Assembly: GCA_045628085.1 (NCBI GenBank) | Contig: JAZQOZ010000148.1 | Coordinates: 22,455 to 86,454, forward strand | Source: Firm-04 sp045628085 | GTDB lineage: Bacteria > Bacillota > Clostridia > Oscillospirales > Ruminococcaceae | Direction of reading: 5' to 3' | Length of the DNA: 64,000 bases | Part shown: one piece after another, positions 16,333 to 24,704 of the stretch | Layout of the letters: the number at the start of each line of letters is the position of its first letter | Numbering within the stretch: position 1 is the first letter of the stretch | Notes under the pieces: generated by a model | Database searches by the model: none | Told to the model about the DNA's origin: nothing | What the model saw: only the letters and a program-made list of their open reading frames with translations | Made by a program: the position numbers and the translations under genes

Positions 16333-17013
16333 ATGAGAATCCTGCTCATAGAGGATGAAACCGCATTGTCTGATGCACTTGTGCAGATATTTCATAAGAA
16401 TAAGTATATCGTTGATGCCTGTTATGACGGTGAATCCGGACTGGATAATGCACTTTCCGGCATTTATGACATGATCATTCTGGATGTCATGCTTCCCAAA
16501 ATGAACGGTCTGGATGTCCTGCGGGAGATTCGCAGAACCAAAATGACAACGCCGGTCCTGCTGCTGACAGCGAAAGACAGCATCGCTGATAAGGTCGCCG
16601 GACTGGATGTCGGCGCAGATGATTACATGACCAAGCCGTTTTCCTCAGATGAATTGCTTGCACGAATCCGTTCTTTGTATCGCCGGAATGCAAATGTTAT
16701 TTTTGAAAACGTCCTGACATGGAGCGACCTGACACTCAATCTCTCAACCTATGAACTGTTTTGCGGCAAAAATTCCTTCAAACTCGGACTCAAAGAATTT
16801 TCTATGATGGAATTATTCCTCAAAAACGGAAACCGGATCCTTTCAAAAGAAACCCTGATCGTGAAGATCTGGGGCTATGAATCCGATGCAGAAAATAATA
16901 ATGTTGAGGTATATGTCAGCTTTCTGCGAAAAAAACTCGCACACATGAAATCAAAGGTTGCGATCAAAACTGTCCGCGGCGTCGGATATTGTCTGGAAGA
17001 AAAAGAATCATAA
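16333..17013 (+). CDS. OmpR/PhoB-family response regulator
   Basis: A 226-residue regulator with a receiver domain (acidic pair Glu7-Asp8, phosphoacceptor Asp51 in MIILDVMLPKMNG, Lys in MTKPFSSDELLARI) and a winged-helix output domain (residues about 130-223) ending in KTVRGVGYCLE, as in OmpR/PhoB. It is followed 35 bases later by a histidine kinase gene, its likely partner. AAAGGAG precedes the start. The target genes are not known; the nearby PBP and amidase are candidates only by proximity. Confidence 0.95.
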   Translation: MRILLIEDETALSDALVQIFHKNKYIVDACYDGESGLDNALSGIYDMIILDVMLPKMNGLDVLREIRRTKMTTPVLLLTAKDSIADKVAGLDVGADDYMTKPFSSDELLARIRSLYRRNANVIFENVLTWSDLTLNLSTYELFCGKNSFKLGLKEFSMMELFLKNGNRILSKETLIVKIWGYESDAENNNVEVYVSFLRKKLAHMKSKVAIKTVRGVGYCLEEKES

Positions 17014-17048
17014 TGGCTGTATGACTGCATCGAAAGGAGGCATACATC

Positions 17049-19034
17049 ATGATAAAAAAACTCAAACGCAGATATTTGATCACGAATATGGCGCTTTTAA
17101 GCGGTACATTACTGGTATGCCTTGCGGTTCTGTTCGGATTTCTCTATCATTCGGAAATCAGTTCTTCTTATACTGTCATGCAGGAGATGATTCAGGATAC
17201 AGAGATGCCGGAAACACCACAGAACGATGTATCGGCAGAACCAACTGTATTTCGCGATTCTGCTGCATTCATTCCGCTTCAGTATCCGGTTCCTTCCTGT
17301 GAGGAGTGTGAACCCGAACAGCCTGAAAATGCTGAGGAAGAAGAAACGACCGATCACAGCAGCCGGAATTATCTGGAAGGAAGATCATTCGCATTCCAGT
17401 CCGGCGATAATCCATATTGGCAGGGGACAGACGGAGAAGGTCAGCCGGGAACATTCCCATACTGGAATCCGAATTGGAATCAAAACGGGGATCAAAACGG
17501 TCAAAACTGGGGACAGAACGGTCAAAACTGGGATCCGAATGCACAGCCGCCATGGCCGGTATATCCGTGGCCTGTTTATCCGCCGTGGCCGGTTTACCCG
17601 TGGATGGATCCAAACTGGCAGCAGTGGAATCCGGAACAGCAGCAGGATACAACGGAGCCGTCAGAACCGGAACAGCCGAATACAGATGCAACAAATCCTG
17701 AAAATCCGGATGGACAGGAACCGGTACAGGATGCAGAACCGGATCCGGAACAGGATATTCAGCCTGACACGGACGATAATGCAGAACAGCCTGAATCACT
17801 CCAGACTGCACCGCGTGACGAGCAGAAAAGTGATACCAATTCAGAAGTACATATCCAGAATACACAGCGGACTGATTCTGACAAAAACACAGCACCGAAT
17901 ACTACGGATACAACAACAGTACCGCCGACATCTGCTCCGATCGAATATGAGGATATCCAGACGATCCCGCCCATTGTTCCTGTCGAGGAAGGACAGTATA
18001 TTCCGGATGCATTTATCGCACAGCTTGACAGTGAAGGCAATATCGCTGCATACAGCAGCAATGATGCAGATTCATCCGACAATGAGCAGTTCAATACTGT
18101 TCACCATGCTGTCAATGAAGTCAAGCAGCGCAAATCACACGCCGGCGTAATCGAAATCGGTGATAATTCCTATCGCTATATGTATGAACCGGATCAAACA
18201 GGCAATCTGCGTCTTGTTCTTCTCGACCGTACACTGGAGATCTCTACGCTGAACCGCCTGCTGTTTATCTTTTTGCTGATAACGGTTCTCGGCTTACTTC
18301 TCATGTTCGGACTGAGCATGAAGCTCGCAAACTGGTCTGTAACACCGATTGCCGTTGCTTGGGATAAGCAAAAACAGTTTGTTGCGGATGCCTCACACGA
18401 ATTAAAAACACCGCTTGCTGTTATTTCTGCCAATACGGAAGTCATTCTTGCAAATCCGCAGGAATCTGTTGCCGGTCAGAATAAGTGGCTCAGTTATATC
18501 CAGTCTGAAACAATGCGAATGTCAAAGCTCGTTTCCAATCTGCTTGCGGTTGCCCGAATGGACAGCAATGCGAATAAAAAAGAATCGCTTCGCCCATTTT
18601 CGCTTTCTGAAGCCGTATCCAATGTCTGTCTGGTATTTGAACCGATCATTTACGAAAACGGCAAAACGCTGAATACAGTCATTCAGCGGAATGTGTCGCT
18701 TGTCACGGAAGAAGACAATATCAAGCAGCTTCTTTCGATCCTGCTGGACAATGCAGTTCTGCATTCTCTCCCGAAAGCACAGATCACGGTATCGCTTTCA
18801 AAAGATGTGCAGGGAAAGATTCGCCTGAGTGTTTCCAATACTGCAAAGGACATTCCGCAGGAACAGCTTGCACACTTGTTTGATCGTTTTTATCGTCTTG
18901 ATCGGGAAGGAAGTCCGAACGGTTCCGGTTTGGGACTGAGTATTGCAAGAAGCATTGTGCGGCAAATGGGCGGAACATTAAATGTAACGAGTGAAAACCA
19001 GCTTGTTACATTTGTAGCCGCATTTTCCTCATAA
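17049..19034 (+). CDS. Sensor histidine kinase with long Trp/Pro/Asn-rich extracellular region
   Basis: A 661-residue membrane kinase. Membrane segments lie at about residues 13-33 and 395-420. The roughly 360 residues between them are extracellular and mostly low complexity: a NQNGDQNGQNWGQNGQNW stretch, then PWPVYPWPVYPPWPVYPW, then a long acidic Glu/Pro/Asn/Thr-rich linker, then a short folded part before the second membrane segment (VIEIGDNSYRYMYEPDQTGN). The cytoplasmic part has the H box ASHELKTPLAVI (His450), an N box LLDNAVLHS, and G boxes ending GLGLSIARSIV. It partners with the response regulator just upstream. The Trp/Pro repeats may touch cell wall or polysaccharide; that is inference. 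Confidence 0.93.
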   Translation: MIKKLKRRYLITNMALLSGTLLVCLAVLFGFLYHSEISSSYTVMQEMIQDTEMPETPQNDVSAEPTVFRDSAAFIPLQYPVPSCEECEPEQPENAEEEETTDHSSRNYLEGRSFAFQSGDNPYWQGTDGEGQPGTFPYWNPNWNQNGDQNGQNWGQNGQNWDPNAQPPWPVYPWPVYPPWPVYPWMDPNWQQWNPEQQQDTTEPSEPEQPNTDATNPENPDGQEPVQDAEPDPEQDIQPDTDDNAEQPESLQTAPRDEQKSDTNSEVHIQNTQRTDSDKNTAPNTTDTTTVPPTSAPIEYEDIQTIPPIVPVEEGQYIPDAFIAQLDSEGNIAAYSSNDADSSDNEQFNTVHHAVNEVKQRKSHAGVIEIGDNSYRYMYEPDQTGNLRLVLLDRTLEISTLNRLLFIFLLITVLGLLLMFGLSMKLANWSVTPIAVAWDKQKQFVADASHELKTPLAVISANTEVILANPQESVAGQNKWLSYIQSETMRMSKLVSNLLAVARMDSNANKKESLRPFSLSEAVSNVCLVFEPIIYENGKTLNTVIQRNVSLVTEEDNIKQLLSILLDNAVLHSLPKAQITVSLSKDVQGKIRLSVSNTAKDIPQEQLAHLFDRFYRLDREGSPNGSGLGLSIARSIVRQMGGTLNVTSENQLVTFVAAFSS

Positions 19035-19043
19035 AATCATGAA

Positions 19044-19079
19044 GAATCCTGTCTGACAGCCGGACAGGATTCTTTTTTT
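19044..19079 (+). terminator. Terminator of the two-component operon
   Basis: GAATCCTGTC (19044-19053) pairs with GACAGGATTC (19063-19072), followed by TTTTTTTC. Confidence 0.9.
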
Positions 19080-19115
19080 CTGCATATACGCATAAGCTGT
19101 CAAAGAGGTGAGCTT

Positions 19116-20627
19116 ATGTTGAATGCAAAGAACCGCCGCAATATGCTTTCGGAAACGATCATACTCAGCATTTTTTCTGTCGGAATGCAAAGTCTTGGAC
19201 TGTTGCTGAATATATTTCTGACACACCAGCTCGGTGCTGCGGCTGTAGGCGAAATGACGCTGATAGGTTCGTTCTACGGTCTTGCCGCAGTATTAAGCGG
19301 CGGCAGCGGATTTGTAGCAGCAAGCAGATTTATGTCTGAAGAAATGGGATGCAGCGGCAATCCGCAGCGAGTATATCACTATCTGACAGGTTTCTGCCTG
19401 ATGCTCAGTACAGCTGCGGCAATCCTATTATTTGTTTTTGCGGATTTTCCTGAAAAAATACTGCATCAGACAGAATTACAAGTCTCAACAATACGGATAC
19501 TGAGCATTTCGCTTCCATTATCGGCGCTTGCCGCCTGTATGAAAGGAAAATGCTATGCTTACGATCGCGTATATCTTCCGGCAGCAGCGGAATGTATCGA
19601 ATTTGTAATAAAATCCGGCATCATTTCATTCTGCACAGTATTCCTGATTCCGAACGGTACACTTGATATTGTCCGGACATTTGCAATTTCCATAACAGCA
19701 GGACAGGGGATTACTGTGCTGTTTTTATCACTATTTCGTTCACCGAAACAGGTTAAATGCACGACCTGTTCTGTTTCATTCAAGCGGTTGATTCGTCTTC
19801 TTCTGCCGATCATGGGGAATGCCTCTTTAGTTGCGATTCTCAGCACAACGAATGATGCACTTGTTCCGCTGACTTTGCTGCAATTTGGCAGCAGTCCCAA
19901 TGAAGCACTTGCACAGTTTGGCGAGTTTGAGGCGATCATTATTCCGACTTTGTTTTTCCCATCTGTGATACAATGCGTCATGTCCGGTTTGATCGTTCCG
20001 GAACTATCAAAAGCCAATGCTGCACACGATCATCATTCGATCAGACTGATAACAGAACGTGCGCTTGAATATACGATTGCATACGCACTGTTCATTGTAA
20101 TGTATTTGGTGCAATTCGGAAAGCAGATCGGCATGATGCTGGGCGGTGACACAGTAACCGGCGAAATGCTTCGTGTCATGGCGCCCGTTGTTCCGTTCAT
20201 CTATCTGGAAATCATAATGGAAGGAATTCTGCGTGGGCTTGGACAACATATTTTCTCATCTCTGAATTATCTGGCAGAATATGTTGTCCGCATCTCTGTC
20301 CTGTTGATCTGTGTTCCGATGTTTGGATTCTATGGGATCGCAGCATCTTATCTGGCCTGTAATCTCAGCGGCAATGCAGTCCGGCTATATTTTGTCTTGC
20401 GCGTGACAGGACTCAGACCGGTTTGGAAACGAATCCTGATACGTCCGGCAATCACATTGATCGGTGTATGGCAAATCATGCTGCTGACCGAAAAGCTGAC
20501 TGAAAGACTGCTGGTTCCTGAAACAGCGATTATGGTGCTTTGCGGAATTCTTGGCGGTACATTGTATGATATCATTCTGCATTATATCAATCAGCCGCTG
20601 CTTCGTCCGATTCCAATACAGAAATAG
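19116..20627 (+). CDS. Polysaccharide/lipid flippase of the MOP superfamily (SpoVB-like)
   Basis: A 503-residue polytopic membrane protein with about 12-14 hydrophobic segments, of the multidrug/oligosaccharidyl-lipid/polysaccharide flippase superfamily. The N-terminus (LLLNIFLTHQLGAAAVGEM followed by GLAAVLSGGSGFVAASRFM) resembles SpoVB/MurJ-like lipid-linked sugar flippases. These move lipid-linked precursors of wall or sporulation polymers across the membrane. The exact cargo cannot be set from sequence. The start follows GAGGTGA. Confidence 0.82.
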   Translation: MLNAKNRRNMLSETIILSIFSVGMQSLGLLLNIFLTHQLGAAAVGEMTLIGSFYGLAAVLSGGSGFVAASRFMSEEMGCSGNPQRVYHYLTGFCLMLSTAAAILLFVFADFPEKILHQTELQVSTIRILSISLPLSALAACMKGKCYAYDRVYLPAAAECIEFVIKSGIISFCTVFLIPNGTLDIVRTFAISITAGQGITVLFLSLFRSPKQVKCTTCSVSFKRLIRLLLPIMGNASLVAILSTTNDALVPLTLLQFGSSPNEALAQFGEFEAIIIPTLFFPSVIQCVMSGLIVPELSKANAAHDHHSIRLITERALEYTIAYALFIVMYLVQFGKQIGMMLGGDTVTGEMLRVMAPVVPFIYLEIIMEGILRGLGQHIFSSLNYLAEYVVRISVLLICVPMFGFYGIAASYLACNLSGNAVRLYFVLRVTGLRPVWKRILIRPAITLIGVWQIMLLTEKLTERLLVPETAIMVLCGILGGTLYDIILHYINQPLLRPIPIQK

Positions 20628-20633
20628 TCCAAT

Positions 20634-20664
20634 GCTGCACCGAGCCGGATTGTCTCGGTGCAGC
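20634..20664 (+). terminator. Hairpin after the flippase gene, probable terminator
   Basis: GCTGCACCGAG (20634-20644) pairs perfectly with CTCGGTGCAGC (20654-20664). Only a weak T-rich stretch follows, so termination is likely but not certain. Confidence 0.6.
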
Positions 20665-20699
20665 GTACCTTGACCATCACCATCTATAATTTGGCTGCT

Positions 20700-20733
20700 A
20701 TAATTGCACCAAATGTGGATTAGGTGCAATTAT
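20700..20733 (+). repeat. Perfect 11-bp inverted repeat in the flippase-carrier gap
   Basis: ATAATTGCACC (20700-20710) and GGTGCAATTAT (20723-20733) are perfect inverted arms around a 12-base spacer. It lies about 70 bases upstream of the next promoter and has no T run. It may be an operator or a second hairpin. Confidence 0.5.
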
Positions 20734-20803
20734 GCAAATAAACAGATAACCATATCCCAAAACGAAATGCCGCCTGCCCTGCAAACACACAGAATGACTT
20801 TTC

Positions 20804-20832
20804 TTGACAAATCAGGGATTACGCGTTATAAT
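20804..20832 (+). promoter_or_regulatory. Promoter of the AEC-family carrier gene
   Basis: Perfect TTGACA (20804-20809) and TATAAT (20827-20832) with a 17-base spacer, about 46 bases upstream of the ATG. Confidence 0.9.
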
Positions 20833-20877
20833 AATACTATTCTGATGTGAAAAAGGAGTTCAATAGAAAGAAGTTTT

Positions 20878-21843
20878 ATGGATATATCGGTCATAATCGG
20901 ACAAATGGGAAAACTGTTTCTGATTCTCTGTCTTGGCTTTGCACTTGCCAGAATGGAACTGCTTGATCTTCATACAAAGCAAAAGCTGACGAAAATCCTT
21001 TTGTATGTCACAACGCCGCTTATGATGATCGACGCTTTCTACGATAGAATGCAAATGCTCGACACACAGCAGGCTGAATCATCTGTCTCAGTCGGGATGC
21101 TGTTTGTTTATTCCTTTGGTTTTTACATTCTGATGATCCTGCTTTCTCTGATCCTGACAGCGGTCATCCATCCGCCGGAATCAGACAAACGGCTTTATCT
21201 GTTCATGACGATCTTCGGAAATGTCGGATTCATGGGTTTTCCGATCGTTCAATCTGTTTTCGGAACTGAGGGATTGTTCTATGCGGCAATCGTCAACAGT
21301 GTATTCAATATTTTCGTCTATACATTTGGTGTCGTTTTAATGGGCGGAACAGATCAGACATCCGGTGATACTTTTGGAAAACGCATCCGTCAGATTCCGT
21401 GGAAAAAACTGCTGATGACGCCGGCGGTCATCGGAACCGCTGTCGGAATCATTATTTTTGTATTCCGCATTCCTCTGCCTGCAATCATTGCAGATACCTG
21501 CGGTACGCTCGGTGATATCACATCGCCGCTTGCCATGCTTGTTGTCGGCGCAAATCTCAGCGGTATGAAGCTGAAAGACGTTCTGAGCAATACACGCATG
21601 AATATTTATGTTCTTCTGCGTCAGATCGTATTACCGCTTATATTCTGGCTTGTCATACGTCTCTTTATCAAACATGAAGTCGTTGCGCCGACATTACTGC
21701 TGATGTCCTGTATGCCGGTTGCGAACACGACCGCACTTTTTGCCACAGAATACAACGGAAACGAAAAACTCGCTTCACAGGGCATCTTTCTGACGACACT
21801 GTTCTCGCTGATCTCGTTTCCGCTGATTATATGGATCTGTTAA
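20878..21843 (+). CDS. Auxin efflux carrier (AEC) family transporter
   Basis: A 321-residue membrane protein with about ten hydrophobic segments in the two-half arrangement of the AEC family. Family-type motifs include GNVGFMGFPIVQSVFGTEGL in the first half and LLLMSCMPVANTTALFATEY in the second. Bacterial members export or exchange carboxylates such as malate; the actual substrate is unknown here. It has its own promoter and appears to be a single-gene unit. Confidence 0.9.
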   Translation: MDISVIIGQMGKLFLILCLGFALARMELLDLHTKQKLTKILLYVTTPLMMIDAFYDRMQMLDTQQAESSVSVGMLFVYSFGFYILMILLSLILTAVIHPPESDKRLYLFMTIFGNVGFMGFPIVQSVFGTEGLFYAAIVNSVFNIFVYTFGVVLMGGTDQTSGDTFGKRIRQIPWKKLLMTPAVIGTAVGIIIFVFRIPLPAIIADTCGTLGDITSPLAMLVVGANLSGMKLKDVLSNTRMNIYVLLRQIVLPLIFWLVIRLFIKHEVVAPTLLLMSCMPVANTTALFATEYNGNEKLASQGIFLTTLFSLISFPLIIWIC

Positions 21844-21884
21844 TCAAGATGCAAATCAGACTGCGCCTTGTACGCCGGCACCTC

Positions 21885-22718
21885 TTACAGTTTCTTCAAG
21901 GGAATACAGATATAGCTTACCGTATCGGCAGGGTTTTCCGCAGGCGGCAGATAGAATTCCAGCGAATAATTCCCTGCTAAAGTATAACCTTGCAGCGACG
22001 GCAGCCATTCCGACCATATCTGTGTGTTGACCTTCTGCATACTGTCAGGCAGAACGCCTTTGCATGGAAACAGCGCCCACAGTCCGCCGGGAATCTGAAG
22101 TGTATCACAGCCTGACGGAATATCCTGCCACGGCTGATACAGGTCAGCGATCCAGTAGTCAAAGATTTTGCCGTCCATGTCCGAGCATACGCCGAACATT
22201 CCTTTTAATCCCTTCATGTCTGACATCCAGTCGTCCCAGAATTTCGGAACTTCCTTGTAACTTGTCTCGGCATGAAAACGTTTTTTGATACCGACAACGG
22301 TAAACGGCGCTTTCTCAACAATCTTGTAATCCAACATAGTACCGCCCTCCAATGTGATTTTTATATGCAGCGGAGCGAATGACCGCAGATTTGCACCTGT
22401 CTCTCTCGCCTGTGACGGGGTGATGCCATGAAAACGCTGAAAAGCCTTTGCAAAGCTGTCAGGAGAATCATAGCCGTACTTCGCGGCTATGTCGATCACC
22501 TTACAATCGGAAAAAGTGAGTTCTTGTGCTGCCATTGTCATACGGCGGGAACGGATATATTCTCCGACCGTCATACCGCACAGAGCGCCAAAGATCCGCT
22601 GATAGTAGAAAGGAGATAATGCGGCTATCTTTGCAATCTCCTCAATATTCAGCTCTTCCGACAGATTCTGTTCAATATGATCAATGGAAGCCTGAAACCC
22701 TTCGATCCAGTCTTTCAT
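21885..22718 (-). CDS. AraC-family regulator with GyrI-like effector-binding domain
   Basis: A 277-residue protein. Residues about 5-105 are two helix-turn-helix units of the AraC/XylS type (LNIEEIAKIAALSPFYYQRI and CKVIDIAAKYGYDSPDSFAK). Residues 125-277 are a GyrI-like small-molecule-binding domain (YKIVEKAPFTVVGIKKRFHA). Such proteins often sense toxic hydrophobic compounds and activate efflux genes. The start is the ATG at 22718, five bases after GAGGTGG; an upstream GTG overlaps the ribosome site. No target is evident nearby. Confidence 0.92.
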   Translation of the reverse strand: MKDWIEGFQASIDHIEQNLSEELNIEEIAKIAALSPFYYQRIFGALCGMTVGEYIRSRRMTMAAQELTFSDCKVIDIAAKYGYDSPDSFAKAFQRFHGITPSQARETGANLRSFAPLHIKITLEGGTMLDYKIVEKAPFTVVGIKKRFHAETSYKEVPKFWDDWMSDMKGLKGMFGVCSDMDGKIFDYWIADLYQPWQDIPSGCDTLQIPGGLWALFPCKGVLPDSMQKVNTQIWSEWLPSLQGYTLAGNYSLEFYLPPAENPADTVSYICIPLKKL

Positions 22719-22810
22719 AACAACCACCTCAATTCCGCTAAGTCTATTTTATCACATTAAGACATTTTTGTCCCGACTTTTTCTGCTCACTTTGACGGGT
22801 ACAGCTATGT

Positions 22811-23377
22811 TTATTTGCCCACACAATCTAATTTTGTGAGGGTTTCCTGTAATATCTCATTGCGCAGCTTTGTCAGCCATTCTGAATATGCGACCGTTTC
22901 AAAAGCGTATGTTTGATTCAGCGAATACTCATTCTCTGACCATGTATCCAAAGGCGCTTCATTGTGCTGTATCAATGCTTCCAGCTTATCCAAAGCCTTA
23001 TAAAGTTTCGCTTCGGCTGTCTGCTGTGCATTCATTTCGTCAAACAGCCTTGACAGTTCCGAACAGATCTCTTTCGGCATGGATTGCAGCCAACGGAGCA
23101 ACAGGTTATCCTCGTGTGCCCTGTCTGAATCTGTTTTGAGAAAGGTCGGAATATCGCCGGTAAAGCACTCGCCCAGATCATGGATCACGCACATTGCGAT
23201 TACCTTGTCTATGTCCGTTTCGGGGAATTCATGCCGCAAAAGCAAAGCCATGAATGCAAGCCGCCAACTATGTTCCGCAACGCTTTCTGTTCTGCGTTTG
23301 CTGGTTGTGCTGTGTCTTGGTGTGTCCTTCAATCGCTCTGCAATATGCAGGATCTCCAGATATGTTTTTGCATCCAT
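22811..23377 (-). CDS. HD-domain hydrolase (YfbR/HDDC2-like)
   Basis: A 188-residue HD-superfamily metal phosphohydrolase. Metal ligands are seen in ESVAEHSWRLAFMALLL, in the HD pair of MCVIHDLGECFTGDIP, and in a later Asp within LYKALDKLEAL. The closest known type is the 5'-deoxynucleotidase YfbR/HDDC2 group, which removes phosphate from deoxynucleoside monophosphates; substrate not proven. It starts only four bases after the rarA stop, so the two are co-transcribed. Confidence 0.88.
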   Translation of the reverse strand: MDAKTYLEILHIAERLKDTPRHSTTSKRRTESVAEHSWRLAFMALLLRHEFPETDIDKVIAMCVIHDLGECFTGDIPTFLKTDSDRAHEDNLLLRWLQSMPKEICSELSRLFDEMNAQQTAEAKLYKALDKLEALIQHNEAPLDTWSENEYSLNQTYAFETVAYSEWLTKLRNEILQETLTKLDCVGK

Positions 23378-23381
23378 AATA

Positions 23382-24647
23382 TCAGCCCTGCTTTTTTATT
23401 TTTTCCCAGTAGGCTTTTGCAGAAAGTTCCGCTTTATTCTCACCGTACTGGTAATAAACACGTTTTTTGAGCGTATCCGGAAGATATTGCTGTTGTACCC
23501 AGTGATTCGGATAATCATGCGGATAAAGGTAGTGCTGTCCCTTATTCTTCACATCTGCACCATCCAGATGCACATTCTGCAATGCACGGGGAAAGTCGCC
23601 GGAAAATCCGGCACGAATATCTGCCGCAGCAGCGTCTACCGCAAGATAGGCGCTGTTTGATTTTGGCGCTGTTGCAAGGAGAATGACCGCATTTGCAAGC
23701 GGCAGCCGTGCTTCCGGCATTCCAAGCTGTAAAGCGGTATCGACCGCCGCTTTGACAATCGGAATCGCCATCGGATATGCAAGACCGATATCTTCCGACG
23801 CAATACAAAGCAGACGGCGGCAAAGCGGCAGCAAATCCCCTGCTTCCATAAGCCGCGCCGCATAGTGGATCGCAGCATTTTCATCCGAACCGCGAATGGA
23901 TTTATGAAGCGCCGACAGCAGATCATAATGCTGATCGCCGTCGCGGTCATACCGCATATTGCTCCGCTGTGTCAGTGCCTTGACAGTATCCAGATGGATC
24001 GTCAGTTCAGGCTGTGAATGATCTGACGCTAACACGGACAATTCAACTGTATTGATCGCTTTTCGCACATCACCGCCGCAGCCTGCCGCAATATAGGATA
24101 CAACTTCCGGCGAATAATGGATCGCACTCCCCTGCTCCCCTGCCAGAAAACGATATGCCCGTTCGACCGCCGGACACATCTGTTCCTGTGTCACGGGCTT
24201 GAATTCAAATACGGTTGAACGGCTGATAATCGCGTTAAACACAGCAAAATACGGATTCTCTGTTGTAGATGCGATCAATGTCACACTGCCGTTTTCGATA
24301 TACTCAAGCAAACTCTGCTGCTGCTTTTTATTCAAATACTGGATCTCATCCAAATAAAGCAGAACACCGTTTGACGCAAACAACGAATTGCTTTCCTGAA
24401 GGATCTCGCGGATATCTCCGACCGAAGCCGTTGTTCCGTTGAGCTTATGCAGCGACATATCCGTTCGATCAGCGATCATCCGCGCAAGCGTCGTTTTTCC
24501 GACACCGGAAGGTCCATAGAAGATCATATTCGAAACCTGACCGGATTCAATGATCCGGCGCATTGGCATTCCTGAACCAAATAGATGCGGCTGTCCGACC
24601 ATATCATCAATAGTCTGCGGTCGAAGTCGCTCAGCAAGTGGGATCAT
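23382..24647 (-). CDS. rarA: Replication-associated recombination ATPase RarA/MgsA
   Basis: A 421-residue AAA+ protein of the clamp-loader-like RarA family, acting at stalled replication forks. Walker A is GPSGVGKTTLARMIA, Walker B is LYLDEIQYLNKKQQ, sensor 1 is ASTTENPYFAV, and the C-terminal tetramerisation region contains DENAAIHYAARLMEAGD and HYLYPHDYPNHWV. The start at 24647 is set by GGAGG five bases upstream. Only about 20 bases separate it from the hairpin after the GH9 gene, so its promoter probably lies within the end of that gene or it depends on read-through. Confidence 0.95.
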   Translation of the reverse strand: MIPLAERLRPQTIDDMVGQPHLFGSGMPMRRIIESGQVSNMIFYGPSGVGKTTLARMIADRTDMSLHKLNGTTASVGDIREILQESNSLFASNGVLLYLDEIQYLNKKQQQSLLEYIENGSVTLIASTTENPYFAVFNAIISRSTVFEFKPVTQEQMCPAVERAYRFLAGEQGSAIHYSPEVVSYIAAGCGGDVRKAINTVELSVLASDHSQPELTIHLDTVKALTQRSNMRYDRDGDQHYDLLSALHKSIRGSDENAAIHYAARLMEAGDLLPLCRRLLCIASEDIGLAYPMAIPIVKAAVDTALQLGMPEARLPLANAVILLATAPKSNSAYLAVDAAAADIRAGFSGDFPRALQNVHLDGADVKNKGQHYLYPHDYPNHWVQQQYLPDTLKKRVYYQYGENKAELSAKAYWEKIKKQG

Positions 24648-24669
24648 AACAGCCTCCATTCAGAAAATC

Positions 24670-24697
24670 AGCGGTGCACCGTGACTGATGCACCGCT
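24670..24697 (-). terminator. Hairpin after the GH9 cellulase gene
   Basis: AGCGGTGCA and TGCACCGCT (24670-24678 with 24689-24697) form a perfect 9-bp stem, followed on the minus strand by GATTTTC. Probable but weak terminator. Confidence 0.6.
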
Positions 24698-24704
24698 GTT
24701 CTCA

